A stretch of 64,000 nt of DNA from Marinilabiliaceae bacterium JC040 (GTDB lineage: Bacteria; Bacteroidota; Bacteroidia; Bacteroidales; Marinifilaceae). The position numbers and the translations under genes were made by a program. Below the pieces are notes generated by a model, which was given only the letters and a program-made list of their open reading frames with translations, was not told the DNA's origin and ran no database searches. This document shows, one piece after another, positions 10,200 to 19,027 of the stretch (positions are counted from its first letter, which is position 1; every line of letters begins with the position of its first letter). The DNA is taken from assembly GCA_022496785.1 (NCBI GenBank), contig SNAP01000006.1, positions 79,744-143,743 on the forward strand, in the 5' to 3' direction.

Positions 10200-11254
10200 A
10201 AGTAGTATTATTCTGTGAACAAAGATATGCTATAAGTATATTAGAACCTCTTCAAGATGAATCTTTAAGAAGGAATTACGAAGTTCTTTGGTTTATAGAT
10301 AAAAGAAATATAAAAGATTTTAAACCTATTTCTGATAGTATTAGTTGGACAACTAATATTCAAGAAATATATGATTTTAATCCCGATTTAATATTTGTAC
10401 CATGTAATATAGTTCCATACTATCTTCCTGGAGTGAAAATACAGATATTTCATGGATATGCAGCAGAAAAGAAAGATCATTGGGTAATACGTAAGTATTT
10501 TGATATGTATATGACTCAAGGTCCTTTTTTTACAGAAGGTTTTAAGAGATTAGAGAAAAAATATAAAACATTTGAAGTTCTTGAGACAGGATGGACTAGA
10601 CAAGATTGGATATTTAAACATTTAAATTCATTTAATACTTATAAAAATGAATTATTAACTAAATATAACAAGAAAGAGATAGTTTTATATGCTCCAACTT
10701 TTTCTCCATCTTTAACTTCTTTACCATTTATAAAAGATGAATTATTGCGTTTGGTTAATGAATACAAAGACATATTACTACTATTAAAATTTCATCCACT
10801 AACAAAAGAAGAATGGGTTAAGGAGTACAAACAACTAGCTATAGAGAATAATTCTATACTCTGGATAGATGATAATGATGTAACAAAATATGAAATAATA
10901 TCTGATTTAATGATTTCAGATACCTCTTCAGTTGTTTATGAGTTTTTATTATTAAATAAACCAGTTATAACTCTTAATAATGTAGCAAAAGATATATATT
11001 GGAATAATATTGATGAAGCTGAGAAACTTTTATCTACTTATAATAACATAAAAACACTTGATGATACAAAACATTTAAGAGAGTGGATTGTAAATAATTA
11101 TGATCCTTATTTAGATGGAAAAGTTGCATCAAGAATGCTTGATGGAGGAATTGATTATATAAAGCGCAAAGGAGTTCCTAAAGAGAAAAAAGTTAATTTG
11201 TGGAGAAAATATACAAGTGTAAAGAGATTTGGGAGAATAGTAAGAAAGAATTAA
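10196..11254 (+). CDS. CDP-glycerol/ribitol polymerase-like transferase
   Basis: A 352-residue protein of the CDP-glycerol glycerophosphotransferase family (TagB/TagF-like). These transfer glycerol- or ribitol-phosphate from CDP-alcohol donors onto a membrane-bound acceptor. Support: VLYAPTFSPS (about 163-172), LLLKFHPLTKEEW (about 194-206) containing the conserved FHP, and SDTSSVVYEFLLLNKPVI (about 241-258), matching the catalytic SDYSSxxFDFxLLxKP region. No membrane segment is visible. The start overlaps folA by 4 bp. A second copy lies at the far end of the island (19028-20116). With CDP-ribitol synthesis encoded two genes downstream, a ribitol-phosphate donor is plausible but unproven. 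Confidence 0.82.
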   Translation: MKVVLFCEQRYAISILEPLQDESLRRNYEVLWFIDKRNIKDFKPISDSISWTTNIQEIYDFNPDLIFVPCNIVPYYLPGVKIQIFHGYAAEKKDHWVIRKYFDMYMTQGPFFTEGFKRLEKKYKTFEVLETGWTRQDWIFKHLNSFNTYKNELLTKYNKKEIVLYAPTFSPSLTSLPFIKDELLRLVNEYKDILLLLKFHPLTKEEWVKEYKQLAIENNSILWIDDNDVTKYEIISDLMISDTSSVVYEFLLLNKPVITLNNVAKDIYWNNIDEAEKLLSTYNNIKTLDDTKHLREWIVNNYDPYLDGKVASRMLDGGIDYIKRKGVPKEKKVNLWRKYTSVKRFGRIVRKN

Positions 11255-11257
11255 TAT

Positions 11258-12016
11258 ATGAATATAAAGGTTAGCAATAAATATTTGAACTTATTGCCTT
11301 TTATTAAAACTATACCTGATATTTTTGATAAAGAGGGCAATACTATATATGAGGGAAGAAATACAATTAAGACTTTTGAGGTAGATGGTGAAATTCTTAA
11401 TGTTAAATCTTTTAAGAAGCCTAATATTATTAATAAAATAGTTTATAAATATTTTAGAGATTCTAAGGCAAAGCATTCGTATGACTATGCATCTCGTCTA
11501 TTTGATTTAGGGATATCAACTCCAGAGCCCATTGCTTATATAGAAGAAAAGGATATTCTTTTTTCAAAAAGTTATTATATATGTAAACACCGATCTTACG
11601 ATTATACGATATGGGCCTTTATCGAAGAGGGAAAGAAATATAACGATTTATTTTTACAGGATTTTTGTGAATTTATGTATGAGGTTCATAACCAAGGAGT
11701 ATTTCATAACGATTTATCACCAGGAAATATTCTAATTAATGAAAATAATTTCGGTTTTAAATTTGATTTAGTTGATGTGAATAGGACAAGATTTTATTCT
11801 CTTGATATTAAATCTCGAAGTAGAAATTTCTCAAAATTATATGTATCAGAGCGGATGTTAATTGATATAGCAACGTCATATGCAAAAATTGCTAATTATA
11901 ATATAGATGATTTTGTTTCAATGACATTGAAATTTTATCAGAATCATATGCAAAAAGTTAGAAGAAAGAAATTAAGAAAAAAGATATTTAGAAATTTATT
12001 TAAAAGGAATAGATAA
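11258..12016 (+). CDS. Lipopolysaccharide kinase InaA/WaaP-like protein
   Basis: A 252-residue protein kinase-like enzyme. The catalytic loop is FHNDLSPGNILI (about 149-160; H-x-D-L-x-x-x-N), and the metal-binding Asp is in DLVDVNRTRF (about 169-178), as in the InaA/WaaP/KdkA sugar kinases that phosphorylate LPS core heptose or Kdo. The C-terminus is very basic. It starts 3 bp after the transferase and ends 10 bp before the IspD-SDR fusion. It probably phosphorylates a glycolipid acceptor or linker, making an attachment site for a phosphopolymer. Family confident, substrate inferred. Confidence 0.78.
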   Translation: MNIKVSNKYLNLLPFIKTIPDIFDKEGNTIYEGRNTIKTFEVDGEILNVKSFKKPNIINKIVYKYFRDSKAKHSYDYASRLFDLGISTPEPIAYIEEKDILFSKSYYICKHRSYDYTIWAFIEEGKKYNDLFLQDFCEFMYEVHNQGVFHNDLSPGNILINENNFGFKFDLVDVNRTRFYSLDIKSRSRNFSKLYVSERMLIDIATSYAKIANYNIDDFVSMTLKFYQNHMQKVRRKKLRKKIFRNLFKRNR

Positions 12017-12026
12017 AAACATAATC

Positions 12027-13400
12027 ATGAAAAATATAGGGGTACTGTTGGCTGGTGGAAAAGGAAATAGATTTGGAGGTGAGATTCCCAAACAATTAAT
12101 TAAGGTTGCAGGAAAAACAATAATTGAACATACTATTGATGTATTCCAAAGATCAAATATGATAGATGAAATAGCTATTGTTTCAAATCCAAATTATCTT
12201 TCTAATATTGAGGAGATAGTTGCAAAGAATCGATATTCAAAAGTCAAAAAAATCTTAAATGGAGGAAAAGAAAGAAGTGATTCGAGTCTTGCAGCAATTA
12301 ATGCGTATAAGTATGAATCAAAAGAAGTAAATCTGATTTTTCATGATGCAGTAAGACCTTTTATTGAAGATTCAATAATTGATAGAGTGATTAAATCTCT
12401 AGAAGAATATAATGCAGTTGATGTGGCAATACCAGCTACAGATACAATTATTGAAGTTGATTCTAATAATGTTATATCTAAAGTTCCAAATAGAGACATG
12501 TTAAGAAGAGGGCAAACTCCTCAGGCTTTTAAATTATCAACTATAGATAGAGCGTATGAACTTGCAATGCAAGATCCTAATTTCAAGGCTACAGATGATT
12601 GCGGAGTAGTAATGAAATATTTACCAGAAGAAAGAATAATTGTTGTGGATGGTTCTGAAACCAATATAAAAATCACCTATGAATTAGATATGTTTTTGGC
12701 GGATAAATTATTCCAATTAAATCATATTGATTTTGCAAATACAGATATCAGTGATGAAATGAAAACTGTATTGAAAGATAAGGTAGTAGTGATTTTTGGA
12801 GGATCATATGGAATAGGAAAAGATATTAGTACTCTGTTAAAAGATTATGGTTCTAAAGTCTACAGCTTTTCTCGTTCTTTGACTAATACTAATATAAAAG
12901 ATCCTAAAGCAGTTAGAGAGGCTTTAGAATTAGTTGAAAAAAGAGAGAATACCATCAATTACGTTATAAATACTGCTGCAATTCTTAATAAAGAACCTCT
13001 AATGAATATAGATGATTCTATGATTGATGATATTCTTGATGTAAACTATAAGGGTATGGTAAATGTTGCGAGAGAATCATTTAAATATTTAGAAAAATCA
13101 AATGGGCATTTACTTTTATATACTTCAAGTTCTTATACAAGAGGTAGACAATCTTATGCACTATATTCGTCGACTAAAGCTGCTGTAGTGAATTTCACTC
13201 AAGCTATTTCTGAAGAGTGGAGACCTTTTGGTATAAAAGTAAATTGTATTAATCCTGAAAGAACAAAGACACCTATGAGAATAAAGAATTTTGGAATAGA
13301 ACCAGAAGGTAGTTTATTAGATTCTTATGAGGTTGCAAAAGTTTCAATATTAACGATATTGAATGATTTTTCTGGTCAAGTAGTATATGTGAAAAGATAA
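12027..13400 (+). CDS. Bifunctional cytidylyltransferase (IspD/TarI type) and SDR reductase
   Basis: A 457-residue two-domain fusion. Residues 1-235 are a cytidylyltransferase of the IspD/TarI type (LLAGGKGNRFGGEIPKQ, HDAVRPFI, PATDTI, RRGQTPQAFKL, TDDCGVV). Residues 250-457 are a short-chain dehydrogenase (GGSYGIGKDIS; TSSSYTRGRQ; YxxxK as YSSTK). The same architecture is known for Bcs1 of Haemophilus influenzae type b capsule, which reduces ribulose 5-phosphate and makes CDP-ribitol. I therefore infer CDP-ribitol synthesis here rather than isoprenoid synthesis. It lies between an InaA-like kinase and a LicD protein, consistent with a ribitol-phosphate polymer. Confidence 0.87.
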   Translation: MKNIGVLLAGGKGNRFGGEIPKQLIKVAGKTIIEHTIDVFQRSNMIDEIAIVSNPNYLSNIEEIVAKNRYSKVKKILNGGKERSDSSLAAINAYKYESKEVNLIFHDAVRPFIEDSIIDRVIKSLEEYNAVDVAIPATDTIIEVDSNNVISKVPNRDMLRRGQTPQAFKLSTIDRAYELAMQDPNFKATDDCGVVMKYLPEERIIVVDGSETNIKITYELDMFLADKLFQLNHIDFANTDISDEMKTVLKDKVVVIFGGSYGIGKDISTLLKDYGSKVYSFSRSLTNTNIKDPKAVREALELVEKRENTINYVINTAAILNKEPLMNIDDSMIDDILDVNYKGMVNVARESFKYLEKSNGHLLLYTSSSYTRGRQSYALYSSTKAAVVNFTQAISEEWRPFGIKVNCINPERTKTPMRIKNFGIEPEGSLLDSYEVAKVSILTILNDFSGQVVYVKR

Positions 13401-13404
13401 TATA

Positions 13405-14271
13405 ATGAAAAAGATAGATTTTAGTCATATACCAGATAAAAGGTCAGAGGGAGATACTAATATGGATAAGATCCACATAGTATTATTGAGAATATTAAAA
13501 GTCTTTCATACAATTTGTGAAGAAAATAATTTAACTTACTTTCTAGATTCAGGATCACTTCTTGGTGCAATAAGGCATAAAGGTTTTATTCCTTGGGATG
13601 ATGATTTAGATGTAGTAATGCCCAGAGAAGATTATGAAAAATTTAAGAAAATAGCAATAGATTTATTACCTGAAGAATATTTCTTACAGTGTAAAGATAC
13701 AGTTCCTAAATTTAAGAATAATATGGTTAGAATTGTTGATAGGAAAAGTACAGCAATTGCAGAAGGAAAAGAAATAGAAGATTACAAATGGCATATGGGA
13801 TTATTCTTTGATATCTTTCCTATGGATCAAACCAATAATCCTAAACGATATCGATTCTTAAAGAAATTTTTCTATTATAAATATAAAAATGAGGTAAAAA
13901 GATTTATAATTAGAACGATAAGACATATTTTTGTTTTCCTTATTAGAAAGAAGAATGTATTTAAAATATTTAAAAAAATATTATCTAGATCAAAAACGGA
14001 TAATAAAGAATATCTAATATATGGTTTTGAGGTAAGTTATCTACCTTTTTATAATAAAAAGGATATATATCCGTTGAGAAAAATATTATTTGAAGATATT
14101 GAAGTTTATATTCCAAATAATTATGATTCAGTGCTAAAAAAGTGCTATGGAGATTATATGAAAATACCACCTTTAGAAAATCGAAATCATCATTTTAAGT
14201 TTGTAGATGTCAATAAAGTTTGTGAGTTTGAAATAAAAGACAAACAGGCTAGATATTCAAATATTAAATAA
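13405..14271 (+). CDS. LicD family phosphotransferase
   Basis: A 288-residue LicD/FKRP-type protein. The signature is YFLDSGSLLGAIRHKG then IPWDDDLDVVMPREDY (about residues 45-76), carrying the metal-binding D-D-D-L-D cluster. LicD enzymes transfer phosphocholine or other phospho-alcohols onto glycans, and FKRP/FKTN relatives transfer ribitol phosphate from CDP-ribitol. With CDP-ribitol synthesis immediately upstream (4 bp gap), ribitol-phosphate or an amino-alcohol phosphate is the likely cargo. It is the last gene of the plus-strand arm and is followed at once by a strong hairpin terminator. Confidence 0.88.
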   Translation: MKKIDFSHIPDKRSEGDTNMDKIHIVLLRILKVFHTICEENNLTYFLDSGSLLGAIRHKGFIPWDDDLDVVMPREDYEKFKKIAIDLLPEEYFLQCKDTVPKFKNNMVRIVDRKSTAIAEGKEIEDYKWHMGLFFDIFPMDQTNNPKRYRFLKKFFYYKYKNEVKRFIIRTIRHIFVFLIRKKNVFKIFKKILSRSKTDNKEYLIYGFEVSYLPFYNKKDIYPLRKILFEDIEVYIPNNYDSVLKKCYGDYMKIPPLENRNHHFKFVDVNKVCEFEIKDKQARYSNIK

Positions 14272-14274
14272 TTA

Positions 14275-14312
14275 AATTAAGAGTTTTATATGTAAATATA
14301 AAACTCTTAATT
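14275..14312. terminator. Bidirectional terminator between convergent arms
   Basis: A perfect 16-bp inverted repeat, AATTAAGAGTTTTATA (14275-14290) and its complement (14297-14312), with a 6-base loop, flanked by A- and T-rich tracts. It separates licD (+) from the nucleotidyltransferase (-). Confidence 0.85.
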
Positions 14313-14316
14313 ATTT

Positions 14317-15036
14317 TTATTTTTTAATTATATTACTTGCTTCATTAAAATCTTCAACAGTATCTAATTCCATCGAGAAATAATTACTTGTATCAATATA
14401 AGAAAAGAAATAACCTTTATCAATTAATCTTTCAAAAGCTAATTCATAGAAAACATTTATTAAGTTCTCTTTAACTATCATTTTATCTAATTCAAGTTTT
14501 AGATTCTTGATATAAGTTTTAGACATTCTTTCGATACCTATTGATTCACCAATTGCTTTAGAAATATCACAGACTTTACTTATTTCTGTAATCTTATTTT
14601 CATTATTAACAATTATTTTGATTTCTTCTTCTCCTAAAGTGTGGTTATTCAAAAGAAGTACATCTTCTTCTTTTGAATTTATAAGAATCTCAATTAGTTT
14701 AGGATCGTAGATAATATCGCTATCTAAAAGAATAACTTCATCTTCAATATTCTTTAAAGCTAGCCAAAGAGAATATATATTGTTGGTAGAATCGTAAGTT
14801 TCGTTCTTTATGAATGTAATGTTTAGATTGTTGAATTTGGATTTAATAAATTCTTCAATCATATGATTTAAGTATCCTGTTACAATAGTAATATCCTTTA
14901 TATTGTTAATAATCAAAGATTCTATTGTACGTTCTAAAATGGATTTATTATTAATTTCTAAAAGGCATTTAGGGCAATTATCAGTTAGAGGTCTTAATCT
15001 TGATGCTATACCAGCTGCTAAAATAATAGCTTTCAT
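14317..15036 (-). CDS. Nucleotidyltransferase (NTP_transferase family), probably cytidylyltransferase
   Basis: A 239-residue nucleotidyltransferase with the N-terminal signature ILAAGIASRLRPLTDNCPKC and Lys-containing PKCLLEINNKSILERT, typical of LicC-like and sugar-phosphate nucleotidyltransferases; LLDSDIIY carries the metal-binding Asp. It activates a phosphorylated alcohol, amine or sugar with CTP or UTP. Its ATG overlaps the stop of the upstream PLP enzyme by one base (15036), so the two are translationally coupled. The same two activities are fused in one protein at 17225-19021. I infer a CDP-activated amino-alcohol phosphate; the base and substrate are not provable from sequence. Confidence 0.82.
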   Translation of the reverse strand: MKAIILAAGIASRLRPLTDNCPKCLLEINNKSILERTIESLIINNIKDITIVTGYLNHMIEEFIKSKFNNLNITFIKNETYDSTNNIYSLWLALKNIEDEVILLDSDIIYDPKLIEILINSKEEDVLLLNNHTLGEEEIKIIVNNENKITEISKVCDISKAIGESIGIERMSKTYIKNLKLELDKMIVKENLINVFYELAFERLIDKGYFFSYIDTSNYFSMELDTVEDFNEASNIIKK

Positions 15037-16058
15037 TATTTACTTATTTTTTTTATAGTATTGACTATTTCTTTCATATATTCTATAGGTCCTAGAGTTA
15101 TTCTAAGATGAGAGTTAAGATGTTCTTCATTCATGAATTTAATCTTAATACCTAGATTATTTAATTCTTTTTCTAGTGTATCTTTAATTTCTAGTGGATA
15201 TTTTATAAATACAAAATTTGCTAAAGAATCATAAACTTTAAATCCTTTTAAATCAGATAATTCATTCTTAAATAGATTTCTACCTTCAGACATCTCAGAT
15301 GCAACTTTTTTATAATGAGATTTAGATTGTAACGCTGCCATTCCAACTTCTTCAGAAAATCGATTATAGCCTAGGTATTTTTTCCCATATTTTATAAAAC
15401 TATTTAGGTTGTCACTAATAAATGCAAAACCTAATCTTAATCCAGGTAAACCATAGAATTTAGAAAGAGTTCTTATTAATATAATATTAGGATATTTCTC
15501 AATTAAGATTTTAATATATGAATCGTCGTCATTAACATATGAAGAATATGCCTCGTCTATTAAAATAACAATATCTTTAGGTATAATAGATATAAATTGT
15601 TCTAATTCTTCTATAGATAAAGCATTTCCTGTTGGATTATTTGGAGTTGCTAGCATAATTACTGCAGGATTTACTTCCTCTATTTGTTGACTTATTTTTT
15701 GATAATCATATTTGAAGCTATTTCCATCTTCATATACTTCATATTCATAAGTTATTCCATCGACCTCTTCTGCTATTGATTTATAGTACCACCATGAATA
15801 TTTAGGTATTAAGATCTTTTTGTTGTTGTTCTTTTCTAAATAATAATGTACGGCTTGATTTAGTATATCTTCTCCTCCATATCCAAGAAGTATATTTTTA
15901 TTATTAATTCCAGTCTCTTCTGCAAGATAATCAACCATAGGACTAGAATCATAATCTCTAGTATAAAAACATAACTTCTTTATATCGAAATTTTTTGCAG
16001 CTTCAATAACTTCTTTTGAAGGTGCAAAATTATATTCATTTCTATCTAAGTAAATCAT
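15036..16058 (-). CDS. HisC/CobD-like PLP-dependent aminotransferase or decarboxylase
   Basis: A 340-residue fold-type I PLP enzyme of the histidinol-phosphate aminotransferase group. PLP-binding features are GYGGEDIL, PNNPTGNALS, the DEAYSSY Asp, and the Schiff-base Lys in RTLSKFYGLPGLRLGF. The group also includes threonine-phosphate decarboxylase (CobD) and, in Campylobacter capsule clusters, enzymes making ethanolamine phosphate and serinol phosphate. Sitting directly upstream of a nucleotidyltransferase and away from any histidine genes, it most likely makes a phospho-amino-alcohol for a surface polymer. Transaminase versus decarboxylase cannot be decided here. Confidence 0.82.
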   Translation of the reverse strand: MIYLDRNEYNFAPSKEVIEAAKNFDIKKLCFYTRDYDSSPMVDYLAEETGINNKNILLGYGGEDILNQAVHYYLEKNNNKKILIPKYSWWYYKSIAEEVDGITYEYEVYEDGNSFKYDYQKISQQIEEVNPAVIMLATPNNPTGNALSIEELEQFISIIPKDIVILIDEAYSSYVNDDDSYIKILIEKYPNIILIRTLSKFYGLPGLRLGFAFISDNLNSFIKYGKKYLGYNRFSEEVGMAALQSKSHYKKVASEMSEGRNLFKNELSDLKGFKVYDSLANFVFIKYPLEIKDTLEKELNNLGIKIKFMNEEHLNSHLRITLGPIEYMKEIVNTIKKISK

Positions 16059-16114
16059 TTTATTTGAATGTTAAAAGTGCTTTGTATATATGAATTTATA
16101 AAAATACTAATATC

Positions 16115-17218
16115 TCAAAATATATTTACAATATCATTTATTTTTTTTGCTCCAAAGTTTTGAGGTAAAGAGTATTTTAAAGTAGAAGATAATAATTTAT
16201 TTTCTTCTATTAACTTAATATCCATGAAATCTTCTGCCCAATTAAGAATCTTATCTATATGTGGAGTTTCTGTTTCCGATAATAATCCTAAGCTTTTAAT
16301 AATAAGTAGTCCGTAGGGTATGTCTTCTTGAAAATATCTATTATTTACATCAGCAAAGAATTTATTGTTTTTATGTATTAAAGGTGATCTAAGTTTCTTA
16401 AATGCAGGAATGGATTGAATTTTATTTGTTAATTCTTCAGCATTTGAAACTTCATAATGTTCAGTTATAGCCTTTAATTTTATTTTTATAGGTATTTTAG
16501 AAATAATCCTATGTAACTCTTTATCACAATTTATTAGCAGCGAAGAGGATTCATTAGTCCATTCTTCATAAAATAAACTATCTTTTTCTAAACCAATGTT
16601 ATGATTGTAATTTTCAAATAAATAATATAATCTAGAAGGATGTAATATTGGGTTAGAATTTGAAATTGTAGCTTCTAAATAATTATCAAGAAAATTAATT
16701 TTTGTATTAAAGAATGATTCTAATAATACTTTAAAAGATTTTGTTTTATCATTTTCACTAACAAAAATTTCCATAGAATTTTTTAAACCTGAGATATGGA
16801 CTAATGAGCCATAATCTATGGTTCTACAAATAAAAGGCACTCTTTGAAATCCAAATGTATAATTAAGTTTTCCTAATATCTTATATGATTGCCAAAAGAA
16901 TCCCCCAGAGCAAAGTATACTACCAATCCAAGTATTAGGATTATAGTAATCTTTTATAGTGTTTAGTATATCTTCAATAGCAAAATTTGGTGCTGCTATA
17001 ATAATAATATCTGCGTTTGGAATAACAGATTCTGCATTATTTGTAACAAAAATAGGTTTAGATGTAAATATGCTACTATCTGGAAGTTTACATTTCAATT
17101 TTTTCTCCCATTTATTAGGATTCCTAGTTAATACACTTATTTCTACATCTTTTTTAATGGATAAATACGCAGCTAAAGCGTGAGCTAGATTTCCTCCACC
17201 ACATATAGTAATATTCAT
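16115..17218 (-). CDS. NAD/NADP octopine/nopaline dehydrogenase family protein
   Basis: A 367-residue protein with an N-terminal Rossmann motif TICGGGNLAHALAAYL (3-18), ADIIIIAAPNFA, and a C-terminal opine-dehydrogenase domain with SNPILHPSRLYYLFENYNHN (catalytic-type His) and FQEDIPYGLLIIKSLG. Characterised members reductively couple an amino acid or amine to a keto acid. Here it sits 6 bp after the nucleotidyltransferase-aminotransferase fusion and upstream of the PLP enzyme (56 bp), so it probably modifies an amino-alcohol or amino acid that becomes a polymer substituent. The product is unknown. It is one of the least predictable steps in the island. Confidence 0.8.
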   Translation of the reverse strand: MNITICGGGNLAHALAAYLSIKKDVEISVLTRNPNKWEKKLKCKLPDSSIFTSKPIFVTNNAESVIPNADIIIIAAPNFAIEDILNTIKDYYNPNTWIGSILCSGGFFWQSYKILGKLNYTFGFQRVPFICRTIDYGSLVHISGLKNSMEIFVSENDKTKSFKVLLESFFNTKINFLDNYLEATISNSNPILHPSRLYYLFENYNHNIGLEKDSLFYEEWTNESSSLLINCDKELHRIISKIPIKIKLKAITEHYEVSNAEELTNKIQSIPAFKKLRSPLIHKNNKFFADVNNRYFQEDIPYGLLIIKSLGLLSETETPHIDKILNWAEDFMDIKLIEENKLLSSTLKYSLPQNFGAKKINDIVNIF

Positions 17219-17224
17219 AATATT

Positions 17225-19021
17225 TTATTGTAATGATTTTAAACTATCAATTAGTAATTGATTTTCTTCTCTATTTTTAACTGCTATTCTAATATATGGT
17301 TCATTATCAAAACCCAGTTTATTAGAACAATCTTTTATTAATATGTTTCTATCCAATAAATATTGGCTTAAATAGTCAATATCAATATTATTTACTTTGC
17401 AAAGAAAATAGTTAGCTTTAGATTCAAGAACATCAAGAAAATTAATTTCAGACAAATTCTTATATAATAATTCTCTTTCTTGTATTATAGTTTTACAAGC
17501 TTGTATATATGTATCTTTGTATTTATCAAAAATCTGTAAAAAGAATTCTGCATATGAATTGATATTCCAGATTGATAATCTTTTTATAGTGTTGTTAATG
17601 ATATCTTCGTTACTAGATACCATTACGCCAAGTCTAATACCAGGAATTCCATAGCTTTTACTAATACTTTTAATTATTATTAGATTAGGATATTTATTTA
17701 TAATATCATTTTCTAGCAATGAAATGTTTTTATCTGTATATGCAAAATCAAGAAAAGATTCGTCCAATATAAGAAATTTATTCTTTGTATGAAGAAAATC
17801 TAGAAGTTCAAGGACGTCTTCTTTTTCAATAAAATTTCCACTTGGATTATCAGGATTTATAAGTAATAAATTATCGTATTTATCAGATTGTTCTTTTAAT
17901 AATGAAACATTATATCTGAAGTTATGATCTTTTGTAAATATTTTGACAATATTCTCTTTATTAATTCTATTAGGATATTCTTCAAAAGTGGGGTATACAA
18001 CACCTAATTTTTTATTTCCAAGAAATGAAATCAATGCATTAATTATTTCAGCAGCTCCATTACCAACAACAATATTGTTTTCATTACAATTAAACATTCT
18101 TGCAGCAAGTATGTTCTGAGTCTTTAAACCAGAAGGATATTGTCTTAATAGAGTTGAAAAATTACATTTAAATTCATTTTCCATTTTTTCGCTAGGGAAA
18201 TATGGATTTACTAAATAGCAAAAATCAATTAATTTAGGAAATCTCCAATATCCACCATATCTGTTTTGATATTTTTCTGGGGAATAAGAGAAAATTGTTT
18301 CTGCATTATTTAAGTCTTGTTTATTATCAATTTCATACCATTTATCCCCATCAGTAATTTTACAAACTTTAATATTGTTTTTGTCAAGATATGTGATTAT
18401 TTTTAATACTTGTTCATAAAACTCATTGTGTCCGTGACTTTTACAATATGCTTCTAAGAATGGTATATACTTATTAGAAATAAAATCTTTTGTAAATTTA
18501 TATATATTTATGGTCTTATAGTAATTTTCTATATTGTTGAAATTAAAGTCATCTTTAGAAATGAAGTTAACAATATTACATGATGAATCTATCTCAACAA
18601 CAGTACCATCCATCCAGGATTCGTATTTGTCAACTAAGGCTGTGTTCTTATTATCATCATTCCAAAGTTTATCAAATATGTTTTTTTCAAAAAGAATATC
18701 ACTTTCAAGAAGAATAGTATCATCTTCTTGGAACATATCTTTTGTAAGAGATAAAGAATATATATTATTAGTTGTATCGTATATTTTATTTTCGATATAG
18801 TGAATAGGTATATTGTTGTATGATTCTCCAAGATATTCTCTAAGTTTATCTCCTTTATATCCTATTACTATAATTATTCTATCTAGTGGGTATTGACTTA
18901 TAATATCAAGTGTGTGGTTAATAATAGGCTTTCCATTTACTTTAACCATACATTTAGTTTGGTTATCTGTTATGTCTTTTAATCTTTTGCCCATTCCAGC
19001 TGCTAATATGATCGCTTGCAT
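17225..19021 (-). CDS. Fused nucleotidyltransferase-aminotransferase
   Basis: A 598-residue fusion. Residues 1 to about 235 are a nucleotidyltransferase (ILAAGMGKRLKDITDNQTKC; LLESDILF). About 245-598 is a class I/II PLP enzyme of the HisC/CobD group (GNGAAEIINAL, NPDNPSGNF, DESFLDF, and Schiff-base Lys in IKSISKSYGIPGIRLGV). Making and activating a phospho-amine in one protein resembles PntC/aminotransferase fusions and Campylobacter serinol or ethanolamine phosphate routes. No PEP mutase gene is present in this window, so a phosphonate is not supported. It starts 6 bp after the transferase gene (transcription order) and is 6 bp from the opine dehydrogenase. Confidence 0.85.
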   Translation of the reverse strand: MQAIILAAGMGKRLKDITDNQTKCMVKVNGKPIINHTLDIISQYPLDRIIIVIGYKGDKLREYLGESYNNIPIHYIENKIYDTTNNIYSLSLTKDMFQEDDTILLESDILFEKNIFDKLWNDDNKNTALVDKYESWMDGTVVEIDSSCNIVNFISKDDFNFNNIENYYKTINIYKFTKDFISNKYIPFLEAYCKSHGHNEFYEQVLKIITYLDKNNIKVCKITDGDKWYEIDNKQDLNNAETIFSYSPEKYQNRYGGYWRFPKLIDFCYLVNPYFPSEKMENEFKCNFSTLLRQYPSGLKTQNILAARMFNCNENNIVVGNGAAEIINALISFLGNKKLGVVYPTFEEYPNRINKENIVKIFTKDHNFRYNVSLLKEQSDKYDNLLLINPDNPSGNFIEKEDVLELLDFLHTKNKFLILDESFLDFAYTDKNISLLENDIINKYPNLIIIKSISKSYGIPGIRLGVMVSSNEDIINNTIKRLSIWNINSYAEFFLQIFDKYKDTYIQACKTIIQERELLYKNLSEINFLDVLESKANYFLCKVNNIDIDYLSQYLLDRNILIKDCSNKLGFDNEPYIRIAVKNREENQLLIDSLKSLQ

Positions 19022-19027
19022 AGTGAA

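Noticed and set aside
12027..12740. Isoprenoid IspD role for the cytidylyltransferase
   Set aside because: It is fused to an SDR domain and embedded in LicD/CDP-glycerol-transferase genes, the Bcs1-type CDP-ribitol layout.
17225..19021. Phosphonate (PntC-type) pathway
   Set aside because: The fusion resembles PntC/aminotransferase, but no PEP mutase or phosphonopyruvate decarboxylase is present nearby.
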